Shown here: positions 8,740-19,099 of the stretch, in pieces
Position numbering within the stretch: position 1 is the stretch's first letter
How the letters are laid out: every line of letters begins with the position of its first letter
DNA from: Mesorhizobium shangrilense
GTDB lineage: Bacteria > Pseudomonadota > Alphaproteobacteria > Rhizobiales > Rhizobiaceae
DNA: 64,000 bases
Direction of reading: 5' to 3'
Assembly: GCF_028826155.1 (NCBI RefSeq)
Contig: NZ_JAQGPN010000001.1
Location: 2,609,501 to 2,673,500, forward strand
Made by a program: the position numbers and the translations under genes
The notes under the pieces: generated by a model
The model's input: the letters and a program-made list of their open reading frames with translations, nothing else
Told to the model about the DNA's origin: nothing
Databases searched by the model: none

Positions 8740-9601
8740 CGCTGGCGCCTCAGCTTGGGGTCGAGCGTGTCGGACAGGCCGTCGCCGAGCAGGTTGAGGC
8801 CGAGCACGGTGAGGACGATCGCGAAGCCGGGAAACAGCGCCAGATAGGGGGCGACGATCATGCGGGTCTGAGCGTCGAAGAGCATGCGGCCCCAGCTCGG
8901 CATCGGCGGCTGCGCGCCGAGGCCGACATAGGAGAGGCCGGCTTCGGCCAGGATGCCCAGCGCGAACTGGATGGTGCCCTGCACTAGCAGCATGCTCGCG
9001 ATGTTGGGCAGGATGTGCTCGACGGTGATGAGTGCCGGGCCCTTGCCGGCGGCGCGGGCGGCCAGGATGAACTCGCGCGGCCACAGCGACAGCGCCCCGG
9101 CGCGGGCGACGCGGGCAAAGACGGGGATATTGAAGATGCCGATGGCGATGATCGCGTTGATCGCGCCCGGGCCGAAGATCGCGGTGATCATGACCGCGGA
9201 GAGCAGGGCAGGGAACGCGAACACCAGATCGTTGAAGCGCATCAGCGCCTCGTCGATCCAGCCACCGCGTGCGGCGGCCCAGCAGCCCAGCGGGACGCCG
9301 AGCCCCATGCCGATGCCGACCGCCACCAGCGCGACGGCAATGGAGTTGCGGGCGCCGACCATGATCATCGAAAAATTGTCGCGGCCGAAATGGTCCGTCC
9401 CGAACCAGTGCGTCGCGGATGGCGGCAGCATGCGGTCGGCGACGATCAACTTGGTGACGTCGTATGGGGTCCAGAAGAAGGAGACCAGCGCCATCAGCGC
9501 CACGATCGCCGTGATCACGAAACCGACGACGAAGGAGCGGCTGCCAAGCGCCTTCCTGACGAGGCTGCCGAAGGTGTCGCGGTCCTGCAGCGGCTCGATG
9601 C

Positions 9602-9605
<4 letters not shown>
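8736..9605 (-). CDS. Peptide/nickel-type ABC transporter permease (DppC-like)
   Basis: The 289-residue inner-membrane permease begins with a cytoplasmic stretch and one membrane helix, followed by the DppC-type core with the EAA loop around ILAARAAGKGPALI (contact site for the ATPase). It ends in GLNLLGDGLSDTLDPKLR, a C-terminus typical of DppC proteins. The ATG overlaps the stop of the DppB-like gene (ATGA), and its own stop overlaps the GTG of the fused ATPase. With the other operon members it forms an importer for oligopeptides or similar solutes. Confidence 0.93.
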
Positions 9606-10549
<944 letters not shown>

Positions 10550-10715
10550 GCGTGCGGCCTCTCTCTCCCCCTTGGGGGGAGGGTCCGGCCGAAGGCCGGA
10601 GGTGGGGTCGCTGCGGCAGTGCTCGACATAGTCTTCGCATCGGCACGCGGCATGAACCTACCCCACCCGGCTCGCTCCGCTCGCCACCCTCCCCTCAAGG
10701 GGGAGGGCAAACCCA
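10550..10715. repeat. Palindromic intergenic repeat within the ABC operon
   Basis: A C-rich inverted repeat fills the whole gap between the solute-binding protein and permease genes. The left arm (about 10560-10614) and right arm (about 10657-10706) share CTCCCCCTTG, GAGGGT and GGTGGGGT blocks in opposite orientation, with small internal hairpins such as CCGGCCGAAGGCCGG. In the transcript it would form a strong stem after the binding-protein cistron, which could protect that mRNA and lower downstream expression. Confidence 0.85.
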
Positions 10716-12197
10716 TCAATCCACCCACTTCACCTTGGTCATGTCGTTCGCCTGGATCGGGGAGTTCTCCCACATGCCCTCGACCTTGGCATCCCATACG
10801 CCGACCTTGGCGAGCTCGAACAGGAAGACGGCCGGAACGTCGTGGGCCAAAATCTTCTGCGCGGCGCCCAGCAGTTCCTTGCGCTTGGCGTCGTCGGCCG
10901 TGACGGAGAGATCAGCGATGACCTTGTTGAACTCCGAATTCTCGTACTGGAAGTAGTAGCCGGGCCGCGAATAGATATCGATGTCGTTCGGCTCCGTGTG
11001 CGACACGATGGTGAGGTCGTAGTCCTTCTCGGTGAAGACCTTGCTCAGCCAGTCCGCCCACTCGACAGGGACGATCTCGAGGTTGATGCCGATCTCGCGA
11101 AGCTGCGAGGCGATCACCTGTCCGCCGTCACGTGCATAGGCCGGGGGCGGCAGCTTCAGCGTGGCGTTGAAGCCATTCTCCAGCCCGGCCGCCTTCAGGT
11201 ACTCCTTGGCCTTGGCGATGTCGTGCGGATAGGTGCCGGTCAGGTCGACATAGGCGGGATTGGCCGGCGACATGTGCGAGCCGATGGGCGCCCCGAGGCC
11301 GCTGCCGTTACCGGCGATGATGGCCGCGCGGTCGATCGCCGAAGCGATCGCCTGGCGGACTTCCAGCTTGTCGAAGGGCGGCTTCTTGTTGTTCATCGAC
11401 AACAGCGTCTCGCCCTCGGTGGTGCCGATCACGACCTTGAGGCGCGGATCTGCTTGCAGCTGCGGCAGCGCATCGCCGACCGGGGCGTTCGGAAACGCCT
11501 GCACGTCGCCCGACAGCAGCGCCGGCACGGCAGCCGCGGCGTCGGGGATGATGCGGAACTCGACCTTGTCGAGCGCGACCGGATCGCCCCAATAGCCGTC
11601 TGCCTTCGAGAGCTTGATCGAGGAGCCCTTGGCCCAGCTGTCGAACTTGAACGGTCCGGTGCCGACCGGCTTCTCCTTGTTGCCGTCCGCCGATTCGGGC
11701 GCGACGATGACCGCGTCGCCGATGCCCATGTTGTAGAGGAACAGGCCCTCCGGGTGCTTCAGCGTCACCTTCACGGTGCCCGGATCGACCACGTCGACCG
11801 ATTCGATGCCGGCGAAGATTGCCTTGGTCGCATTGGTGGAGTTTTCGGCGCGCGCGCGGTCCAGCGTGAACTTGACGTCGTCGGCGTTGAAATCCGTGCC
11901 GTCATGGAATTTCGCGCCGGTGCGCAGCTTGAAGGTGTAGACCTTGCCGTCGTCGGAGATGGTCCAGCTCTCGGCGAGCCCCGGTGCAACCTCGCCGGTG
12001 GCGGTGATGCGGGTCAGCGCTTCGAAGACATTGGCGTAGAGAATCTCGTCGATCGCTGCGGCTGCGCCCGCGGTCGGATCGAGATGCGGCGGTTCCAGCA
12101 CGACGCCGACGACGATGTCCGTGCGTGCGGCGTTCGCCGCGGTGCTCGACGCGAGCGCAAGAGCCGTCGCCGCCAGAACTGACTTCCAAGCTGTCAT
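10716..12197 (-). CDS. ABC transporter solute-binding protein, family 5 (DppA/OppA-like)
   Basis: The 493-residue periplasmic protein starts with a Sec signal peptide (about 1-23, cleavage near ANAARTD). It then shows the family 5 pattern of VVLEPPHLDPTAG, SWTISDDGKVYTFKLR and AKFHDGTDFNADDVKFT. It would deliver peptides, glutathione-like compounds or other small solutes to the DppBC-type channel. The ATG at 12197 is chosen because the signal peptide begins there; the open frame runs further upstream but is not protein-like. It is the first gene of the operon. Confidence 0.93.
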   Translation of the reverse strand: MTAWKSVLAATALALASSTAANAARTDIVVGVVLEPPHLDPTAGAAAAIDEILYANVFEALTRITATGEVAPGLAESWTISDDGKVYTFKLRTGAKFHDGTDFNADDVKFTLDRARAENSTNATKAIFAGIESVDVVDPGTVKVTLKHPEGLFLYNMGIGDAVIVAPESADGNKEKPVGTGPFKFDSWAKGSSIKLSKADGYWGDPVALDKVEFRIIPDAAAAVPALLSGDVQAFPNAPVGDALPQLQADPRLKVVIGTTEGETLLSMNNKKPPFDKLEVRQAIASAIDRAAIIAGNGSGLGAPIGSHMSPANPAYVDLTGTYPHDIAKAKEYLKAAGLENGFNATLKLPPPAYARDGGQVIASQLREIGINLEIVPVEWADWLSKVFTEKDYDLTIVSHTEPNDIDIYSRPGYYFQYENSEFNKVIADLSVTADDAKRKELLGAAQKILAHDVPAVFLFELAKVGVWDAKVEGMWENSPIQANDMTKVKWVD

Positions 12198-12414
12198 TAC
12201 AATCTCCCCGCGGAAAAATCCTGCGCGATACAAGCGCGAAATCGAGCGGGAGTAAATCGAGTTTGTTTCCGTTCCGGCAGTCGCCGGGGGAAACGCGTTT
12301 CTGATTTTTGCATCGGTCACGGCAATTCTCAGGAGCGGCCGACATTTTTCGGTGCGACCACCGCGGTCAAGCGATAGGATCGGCGGCGTGATGCTTGCCG
12401 ATGAGGTGCCGGGC

Positions 12415-12924
12415 ATGGACGCAGCAACATTGAAGGCGCAGCAGGCGCCGCTCAAGGACAGCTACCGCGAACAGCCGGAGAAAGCGCTGATCACGCTACG
12501 GGCACGCGGTTCGATCGACGACCAGTCGATTGCCTGCAAGGTGGAGACCGGCCGCGCGATCGCGACCGCCGGGCTGCACCCGGCGACCGGCGGCAGCGGA
12601 CTGGAACTCTGTTCCGGCGACATGCTGCTGGAGGCGCTGGTGGCCTGCGCAGGCGTGACGCTGAAAGCCGTGGCGACCGCGCTGGATTTTGGGCTAACGG
12701 GCGCGACGGTTTCGGCCGAGGGCGACCTCGATTTCCGCGGCACGCTCGGCGTGGCAAAGGATGCGCCGGTGGGGTTCCAGAAGATCCGGCTGGCGTTCGA
12801 ACTCGATACCGACGAACCGCAGGAGCGGATCGATTCGCTGCTGAAGCTGACGGAGCGCTACTGCGTAGTGTTCCAGACGCTGAACCAGCGGCCGGAGCTC
12901 ACGGTGTCCGCGCGCACCGTCTAG
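12415..12924 (+). CDS. OsmC-family protein
   Basis: The 169-residue protein has the OsmC/Ohr fold with the redox cysteines in SGDMLLEALVACAGVT (first Cys just upstream in LELCSGD) and a late cysteine in ERYCVVFQ. Family members reduce organic hydroperoxides with thiols. The ATG at 12415 is preferred because GAGG lies about 9 nt upstream; ATG 12391 also exists. The gene is divergent from the ABC operon. It overlaps the convergent peptidase gene so that both stop codons use one CTAG. Confidence 0.87.
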   Translation: MDAATLKAQQAPLKDSYREQPEKALITLRARGSIDDQSIACKVETGRAIATAGLHPATGGSGLELCSGDMLLEALVACAGVTLKAVATALDFGLTGATVSAEGDLDFRGTLGVAKDAPVGFQKIRLAFELDTDEPQERIDSLLKLTERYCVVFQTLNQRPELTVSARTV

Positions 12925-14219
12925 TTGCGCGGCCCATTCAGCAGCAGGTCGAGGCCGATCGCCATCACCTTGGCCGATTCGACCATGTCCTGGATACCGA
13001 CCCATTCGTCAGGCCGGTGGGCGAGGTCGAGGATGCCGGGGCCGTAGGCGATACAGTCGTAGATGTGGCCGATGCGGGCGACGTGCTTCTGGTCGTAGGT
13101 GCCCGGAGAGATGACGTAGTCAGGCTCGCGGTCGAAGATGGCGCGGATGCCCTCGGCGACGGCCTGCACGACGGGCGCGTCGCGCTCGGTCATGGTCGGT
13201 TGCACCTCCATGAGATCGCGGATTTCGTAGTCGAATTTTGGACGCTCGCGCTTCAGGCGGTCGAGGATCGACACCACCTCCTGCTTCACCTCGCCGATCT
13301 TCTCCTCCAGCAGGAAGCGGCGGTCGAGAGTGAGCCGGCACCAGTCGGGCACGTTCGGGGAGGGAAGTCCGGGACGGAAATCGTCGGTCTGCCCGCCGTG
13401 GATCGAGTTGAGGTTGAGGGTCGAGCGCCGCGCGCCCTCCGGCACGACAGGCATCTTCGTCTGCTTGCGGTCGAGTGCCGGGAACAGGTCGCGCTCGAAC
13501 GCCTCAAGCACGGCGCCCATGTGGCGCACCGCGCAATCGCCGAGAAACGGCATCGAACCATGGGCGATCTCGCCCTTGGTCTCGATCTCCGCCCACCACA
13601 CCCCGCGATGGCCGAGGCAGATGCGGTCCTTGTTCAGCGGTTCGGGGATGATGACGTGATCGACGCGGGGTTTTGAGAAATAACCCTTGCCGGCGAGGTA
13701 GGCGACGCCGCCGAAGCCGCCGGATTCCTCGTCCACGGTGCCTGAAATCTCGATGGCTCCCGGAAAGTCGGGACAGACTCGGAGAAACGCCTCCACCGCG
13801 ATCACCGATGCCGCAAGACCGCCTTTCATGTCGCAGGCGCCGCGGCCATAGACGCGTCCGTCCCTAATGATCCCGGCGAAGGGATCGAGCGTCCAATCCT
13901 CGCCGGATTCGACCACGTCGATATGCGAATTGAAGTGCACCGTGGGGCCCGGCCTGGCGCCCTCCCGGCGCGCGATGACGTTGGTGCGGGGATAGCGGTC
14001 GCTGTCGCCCGGGGTTCCTTCGCCGCGAACGTACTCGACGGAGAAGCCGCCGCGCTGCAATCGATTACCCAGAAACTCGGCGCATGGCGTGTAGGCTTCG
14101 CCTGGCGGATTGATGGTCGGGAAGCGGATGAGGTCGACGGTCAGCTGGACCAGGTCGTCCACCAGGGAATCGATGTTTCGGAAAAGCATCTCGCGCATGG
14201 CCGGATTGGAACCGTTCAT
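12921..14219 (-). CDS. M20-family metallopeptidase (ArgE/DapE-like deacylase)
   Basis: The protein has about 432 residues. It carries the dizinc ligand motifs HFNSHIDVV, YGRGACDMKGG and the catalytic TVDEESGG of the acetylornithine deacetylase / succinyl-diaminopimelate desuccinylase group, then a dimerisation domain containing NLNSIHGGQ. Members remove acyl groups from amino-acid derivatives, and the exact substrate is open. The start is uncertain (ATG at 14219, 14198 or 14189), with no clear ribosome-binding site. It is divergent from soeA and converges with osmC. Confidence 0.88.
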   Translation of the reverse strand: MNGSNPAMREMLFRNIDSLVDDLVQLTVDLIRFPTINPPGEAYTPCAEFLGNRLQRGGFSVEYVRGEGTPGDSDRYPRTNVIARREGARPGPTVHFNSHIDVVESGEDWTLDPFAGIIRDGRVYGRGACDMKGGLAASVIAVEAFLRVCPDFPGAIEISGTVDEESGGFGGVAYLAGKGYFSKPRVDHVIIPEPLNKDRICLGHRGVWWAEIETKGEIAHGSMPFLGDCAVRHMGAVLEAFERDLFPALDRKQTKMPVVPEGARRSTLNLNSIHGGQTDDFRPGLPSPNVPDWCRLTLDRRFLLEEKIGEVKQEVVSILDRLKRERPKFDYEIRDLMEVQPTMTERDAPVVQAVAEGIRAIFDREPDYVISPGTYDQKHVARIGHIYDCIAYGPGILDLAHRPDEWVGIQDMVESAKVMAIGLDLLLNGPRN

Positions 14220-14517
14220 TCGGTACTTGGCAAGGGCGGAGCGCGTTGGCGCAACCTTTCCCCGCCGGAGGCGCAACACCCGAAACTTCTGAAGGCTCAA
14301 AAGGGTGGCTTCGGCAATCGCGTTGGGGGAGACGTGTCGAAGTGATGACGAGGCCTGTGCCGCACGCCCGCGGGCGACAGGTTCAACGCACAGCCATCTT
14401 CGCTGCGCCGCTGGGGCACCTGGGGTCTGCAAAATTCGTCGTGAAGTGGCGGTCGTGAGGCATTTCCTTTCCCGGATGTCACCTATAGGGAATCAGGGTG
14501 AGGAGATTTTTCTAACG

Positions 14518-17367
14518 ATGCAGGCCGAACCGCATCTCGAATTGTCGGCGCCCGTCGGTGACGAGGTGCGCAAGACCACCTGCTACATGTGCGCCTGCCG
14601 CTGCGGCATCGACGTCCATCTGAAGGACGGCAAGATCCGCTACATCGAGGGCAATCGCGACCATCCGGTGAACAAGGGCGTGCTCTGCGCCAAGGGCTCG
14701 GCCGGCATCATGCAGCATTACGCGCCGGCGCGGCTGAAGGCTCCGATGAAGCGGGTCGGCCCTCGCGGCTCCGGCGAGTTCGTGGAGATCTCCTGGGACG
14801 AGGCGCTGGAGACAGCGACGGAATGGCTGGGCGAGGTCAGGCAATCCGATCCCAAGAAACTGGCCTTCTTCACCGGGCGCGACCAGTCGCAATCGTTCAC
14901 CGGCTTCTGGGCGCAACAGTTCGGCACGCCGAACTATGCCGCGCATGGCGGGTTCTGCTCGGTCAACATGGCGGCGGCCGGCATCATGACCATCGGTGGG
15001 GCATTCTGGGAGTTCGGCGCGCCGGACTGGGACAGGACAAAACTGTTCGTGATGTTCGGGGTCGCCGAAGACCACGATTCCAACCCGATCAAGATGGGCA
15101 TCGCCAAGCTGAAGAAGCGCGGGGCGCGGTTCGTCTCGGTCAATCCGGTGCGCACAGGCTACTCCGCCGTCGCCGACAACTGGATCGGGATCAGGCCCGG
15201 CACCGACGGGCTGCTGATCCTTTCCCTCATCCACGAGCTGCTGAAGGCGCGGCGCATCGATGTCGGCTATCTGCAGCGCTACTCGAACGCTTCCTGGCTG
15301 GTGATCGACGCGCCGGGCACTTCCGAGCACGGGCTGTTTGCGCGGGACGGCGACGGGAAGCCGCTGGTCTGGGAGTCGGTCACCGAGCGAGCGGTCGCGC
15401 ATGGAGCGCCGGGCGCGCAGCCGGCGCTGCACGGGCGCTTCGACCTCGGCGACGGCCGGCATGCGAGCCCGTCGTTCCAACTGCTCGCGGAAAAATACCT
15501 CGATCCGAAATACGCGCCGGAGAAGGTGGCCGCCGAAACCGGCGTCGACGCCGACACCATCCGCGGGCTTGCGGCCGAAATCGGGCGGGTCGCCTTCGAC
15601 GAGGCGATCACCGTCGAGCAGGGCTGGACCGACATGAAGGGCAACCGGCACGACAGCTTCGTCGGGCGGCCGGTCTCGTTCCATGCCATGCGGGGCATCT
15701 CCGCGCACTCCAACGGCTTCCAGACGGCGCGGGCGCTGCACATGCTGCAGGTGCTGATCGGCGCGGTGGACTGCCCCGGTGGTTTCCGCTTCGAGCCGCC
15801 TTACCCCAAGCCGGTCGAGGCGCACCCGACGCCGCACGGCAGGGCCGAGCATTTCGGCTCGAACAAGCCGCTTTCCGGGCCGCATCTCGGCTTCCCGCGC
15901 GGGCCGGAGGATCTGCTCGTCGACCAGGAGGGCAGGCCGAACCGGCTCGACAAGGCGTTCTCCTGGGATGCGCCATTTTCCGCGCACGGCCTGATGCACA
16001 TGGCGATCGCCAACGCCCATGCCGGCGATCCTTATCCCGTCGAGGTGCTGTTCCTCTACATGGCCAACATGGCCTGGAACTCGTCGATGAATACGGCCGG
16101 CGTCATCAGAATGCTGGAAGACAGGGACGAGGCGACCGGCGAGTACAGGATCCCGAAGATCATCTATTCGGACGCCTATGCCTCCGAGATGGTGGCCTAT
16201 GCGGACCTCATCCTGCCCGACACGACCTATCTGGAGCGGCACGACTGCATCTCGCTCCTCGACCGTCCTATCTCCGAGCCCGACGCGGTGCAGGACGCGA
16301 TCCGCTGGCCGGTGGTGGAACCCGACCGCAATGTGCGCGGCTTCCAGACGGTGCTGTTGGACCTCGGGGCGCGGCTGCGGCTGCCGGCGTTCGCGGACAG
16401 CAGGGGGCACGCGATCTACAAGGACTATGCGGACTATATCGTCCGTCACGAGCGGCGGCCGGGCATCGGTCCGCTCGCCGGTTTCCGCGGCGCGGACGGC
16501 GACCGGGCGGGGCGAGGGGCGGCCAACCCGGACCAGCTCAAGCGCTATATCGAGAACGGCTCCTTCTTCGTCACGCACATTCCGCCGGAAGCGCAGTTCT
16601 TCAAGCACGACAACAAGGCCTACCAGGACTTTGCCGTGCGCATGGGCTTCTTCGATCAGCCCCAGCCGGTGACGTTCCAGCTCTATCTCGAGCCGCTGCA
16701 GAAATTCCGCCTTTGCGCCGAGGGTGTGCGCGAGCCGGTTGCGCCGGTGACCCACCGGCAGCGCATCCTCGACACCTTTTCCCCGCTGCCAGACTGGTAT
16801 CAACCCTTCGAGGAGGCGGCGGTTTCGTCTGAGGAGTTTCCCTACCACGCGATCACCCAGCGGCCGGCGGCCATGTATCACTCCTGGGGATCGATGAACG
16901 CCTGGCTGAGGCAGATCCACACGAAGAACGTGCTCTACGTGCCGGCGGCGATCTGCGACACGGAGGGCTTGCAGAAGGGGGACTGGGTCTGGGTCATCTC
17001 GCATCACGGCCGCATCAAGGTCGAGATCGCGCGGATGGAGGCGGTGAATTCGAGCACCGTCTGGACGTGGAACGCGATCGGCAAGCGCGGCGGCGCCTGG
17101 GCCTTGGACAACCGAGCGCCGGAAGCCAGAAAAGGCTTCCTGATGAATCACTTGATCCACGAACTTCTACCGCCGAAGGGCGACGGAATGCGGTGGTCGA
17201 ACTCGGACCCGATCACCGGTCAGGCAGCCTGGTACGACCTCAGGGTGCGGATTGTGAAGGCGGAGCCGGGCGAGGTGAGCGAGCCGCATTTTGCTCCGCC
17301 CGGTGAGCCCGCGCCCACCGGCGGGCGGCCGGCGGAACTACGCTACGGTCAGGAGTGGGCGCGATGA
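14518..17367 (+). CDS. soeA: Sulfite dehydrogenase (quinone), molybdopterin subunit SoeA
   Basis: The 949-residue molybdenum enzyme is of the DMSO reductase family. The N-terminus has the 4Fe-4S motif CYMCACRC with a fourth cysteine in GVLCAKG, and no Tat signal, so the active site should be cytoplasmic as in SoeABC. It would oxidise sulfite to sulfate and pass electrons through SoeB and SoeC to quinone. The stop overlaps the soeB start (ATGA). The ATG at 14518 follows AGGAGA at about 12 nt; ATG 14476 is an alternative. The gene trio order and the sizes fit SoeABC. Polysulfide or thiosulfate reductase-like roles cannot be excluded by sequence alone. Confidence 0.85.
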   Translation: MQAEPHLELSAPVGDEVRKTTCYMCACRCGIDVHLKDGKIRYIEGNRDHPVNKGVLCAKGSAGIMQHYAPARLKAPMKRVGPRGSGEFVEISWDEALETATEWLGEVRQSDPKKLAFFTGRDQSQSFTGFWAQQFGTPNYAAHGGFCSVNMAAAGIMTIGGAFWEFGAPDWDRTKLFVMFGVAEDHDSNPIKMGIAKLKKRGARFVSVNPVRTGYSAVADNWIGIRPGTDGLLILSLIHELLKARRIDVGYLQRYSNASWLVIDAPGTSEHGLFARDGDGKPLVWESVTERAVAHGAPGAQPALHGRFDLGDGRHASPSFQLLAEKYLDPKYAPEKVAAETGVDADTIRGLAAEIGRVAFDEAITVEQGWTDMKGNRHDSFVGRPVSFHAMRGISAHSNGFQTARALHMLQVLIGAVDCPGGFRFEPPYPKPVEAHPTPHGRAEHFGSNKPLSGPHLGFPRGPEDLLVDQEGRPNRLDKAFSWDAPFSAHGLMHMAIANAHAGDPYPVEVLFLYMANMAWNSSMNTAGVIRMLEDRDEATGEYRIPKIIYSDAYASEMVAYADLILPDTTYLERHDCISLLDRPISEPDAVQDAIRWPVVEPDRNVRGFQTVLLDLGARLRLPAFADSRGHAIYKDYADYIVRHERRPGIGPLAGFRGADGDRAGRGAANPDQLKRYIENGSFFVTHIPPEAQFFKHDNKAYQDFAVRMGFFDQPQPVTFQLYLEPLQKFRLCAEGVREPVAPVTHRQRILDTFSPLPDWYQPFEEAAVSSEEFPYHAITQRPAAMYHSWGSMNAWLRQIHTKNVLYVPAAICDTEGLQKGDWVWVISHHGRIKVEIARMEAVNSSTVWTWNAIGKRGGAWALDNRAPEARKGFLMNHLIHELLPPKGDGMRWSNSDPITGQAAWYDLRVRIVKAEPGEVSEPHFAPPGEPAPTGGRPAELRYGQEWAR

Positions 17368-18128
17368 CCAGCCTCCCATCTCTACCGACGCCGAAAAAGC
17401 TCGGTCTTGTGATCGACCTCGACACTTGCGTGGGCTGCCATGCCTGCGTGATCTCCTGCAAGGAATGGAATACCGGCGGCTACGGCAGCGCACTTTCGGA
17501 CCAGGACCCTTACGGGCCGGACGTTTCCGGCACGTTCCTCAACCGTATCCACAGCTTCGAGGTGACGCCGGAAGGCGGCCAGGTCATCGGCGAGGCGGGC
17601 GATGCGCGCATCGTCCATTTTCCAAAGTCGTGCCTGCATTGCGAGGATGCGCCCTGCGTCACCGTCTGCCCGACCGGCGCATCGTACAAACGCTCGGCCG
17701 ACGGCATCGTGCTCGTCGACGAGGACAAGTGCATCGGCTGCGGGCTGTGCGCCTGGGCGTGCGCCTACGGCGCGCGCGAGATGGATCTTGCCGCCGGCGT
17801 GATGAAGAAGTGCACGCTTTGCGTCGACCGCATCTACAACGAGACGCTGGAAGAGATCGACCGCGTGCCTTCCTGCGTGCGCACCTGCCCGGCCAATGCC
17901 CGCCATTTTGGCGATCTCGCCGATCCCGCATCGGACGTATCGATCATGGTCGCAGAGCGCGGCGGCATTGACCTGATGCCGGAGCAGGGGACGCGGCCGG
18001 TCAACAAGTACCTGCCGCCGCGGCCGCGCAAGCCGCTGGCGCAAAGCGCTCCGGCGAAGGCAGGCCATGATACCGCCGGCGCAACCGGGTTCTTCGCCTG
18101 GCTCGACGGCGTGCTCGAGAGGATGTGA
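17364..18128 (+). CDS. soeB: Sulfite dehydrogenase iron-sulfur subunit SoeB
   Basis: The 254-residue ferredoxin-like subunit has four cysteine groups: CVGCHACVISC, CLHCEDAPCVTVC, CIGCGLCAWAC and CTLC with CVRTC, enough for four 4Fe-4S clusters. It carries electrons from SoeA to the membrane anchor. Its ATG overlaps the soeA stop by 4 bp, and soeC follows 15 bp later. The C-terminal 50 residues are proline- and alanine-rich and end in a short helix. No Tat signal is seen, which agrees with a cytoplasmic complex. Confidence 0.88.
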   Translation: MTSLPSLPTPKKLGLVIDLDTCVGCHACVISCKEWNTGGYGSALSDQDPYGPDVSGTFLNRIHSFEVTPEGGQVIGEAGDARIVHFPKSCLHCEDAPCVTVCPTGASYKRSADGIVLVDEDKCIGCGLCAWACAYGAREMDLAAGVMKKCTLCVDRIYNETLEEIDRVPSCVRTCPANARHFGDLADPASDVSIMVAERGGIDLMPEQGTRPVNKYLPPRPRKPLAQSAPAKAGHDTAGATGFFAWLDGVLERM

Positions 18129-18143
18129 AGGTCACGTTTCCCG

Positions 18144-19070
18144 ATGCATCCAGCGCTTTCCATCATCGTCTTCTCGACGTTTTCGGGCCTCGGCTACGGC
18201 CTTGCGGCGGTGCTCGGGCTGGGCCTGCTCGATCCCGCCGATGTGGCGACCAAGGTGGCCCACTTCATCGCGCTTGCCCTGATCGCGGGCGGATTATTGT
18301 CCTCCACGCTTCATCTGGGCAATCCGCAAAGGGCCTGGCGCGCGTTCTCGCAGTGGCGGTCGAGCTGGCTGTCGCGCGAAGGGGTACTCGCAGTCATCGC
18401 CTTCGTGCCGCTGTCGTGGTCGGCGATCGCCTGCTGGTTTTTTGACCTCTACCAGCCGCTGCCCGGGATCGCGGGCGCGCTGCTCGCCGCCGCTACGGTC
18501 TACTGCACATCGATGATCTATGCCTCGCTCCGTTCCGTCGATGCCTGGCACACGCGCCTGACGCCGGCGTGCTACCTGCTCTTTGCCGCGGCAGGTGGCC
18601 TCACGCTTGCCAGCGCCTTCGCCTTCGCCGGGGTCGGCCCGGCCGGCGCCCTGTCGCTCGCGGCGCTGCTGGCGACGCTCGCCGCGTGGGCCGTCAAGCG
18701 GGCGTGGTGGCGGCGGCTGGATACGCTCACGCCGCTCTCAACGCCGGAAAGCGCGACGGGACTGGGACCTATCGGGAAGGTGCGGCTGTTCGAGCGCCCG
18801 CACATCAACGAAAATTACCTCACGCGGGAGATGGGCTATCGCATCGCCCGCAAGCATGCCGACAAGCTGCGCCGTATCGCGCTGGGGAGCGGCGCGGTTC
18901 TCCCCGCCGCGGTGCTGGCGCTACTCGCGCTGTTCGGGACAGCAGGCGGTGTAATTTCGGTGCTGGCCGCGATGCTCGCTGCCTTCACCTTCCTGGCGGG
19001 CGTGTTCGTGGAGCGCTGGCTGTTCTTCGCCCAGGCGCGGCACGCGGTGATGAATTATTACGGCGGCTGA
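18144..19070 (+). CDS. soeC: Sulfite dehydrogenase membrane anchor SoeC (DmsC family)
   Basis: The 308-residue integral membrane protein has about eight predicted helices and belongs to the DMSO reductase anchor family (DmsC). It opens with HPALSIIVFSTFSGLGYG, typical of this anchor, and ends near RWLFFAQARHAVMNYYGG. It would anchor SoeAB at the inner membrane and exchange electrons with quinone. It is the last gene of the trio; a palindromic repeat follows directly downstream. Confidence 0.88.
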   Translation: MHPALSIIVFSTFSGLGYGLAAVLGLGLLDPADVATKVAHFIALALIAGGLLSSTLHLGNPQRAWRAFSQWRSSWLSREGVLAVIAFVPLSWSAIACWFFDLYQPLPGIAGALLAAATVYCTSMIYASLRSVDAWHTRLTPACYLLFAAAGGLTLASAFAFAGVGPAGALSLAALLATLAAWAVKRAWWRRLDTLTPLSTPESATGLGPIGKVRLFERPHINENYLTREMGYRIARKHADKLRRIALGSGAVLPAAVLALLALFGTAGGVISVLAAMLAAFTFLAGVFVERWLFFAQARHAVMNYYGG

Positions 19071-19099
19071 AGGGCAAGCTCGACCAAGCGCCGGATCGT

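Noticed and set aside
8740..9084. N-terminal extension of the fused ABC ATPase
   Set aside because: It is in frame but overlaps the DppC-like permease gene in another frame; the GTG at 8739 coupled to the permease stop is the natural start.
14512..17160. Very long minus-strand open frame (882 codons) opposite soeA
   Set aside because: It is fully antisense to a well-supported molybdoenzyme gene, is rich in Arg, His and Asp as expected for a mirror frame in GC-rich DNA, and has no recognisable motifs.
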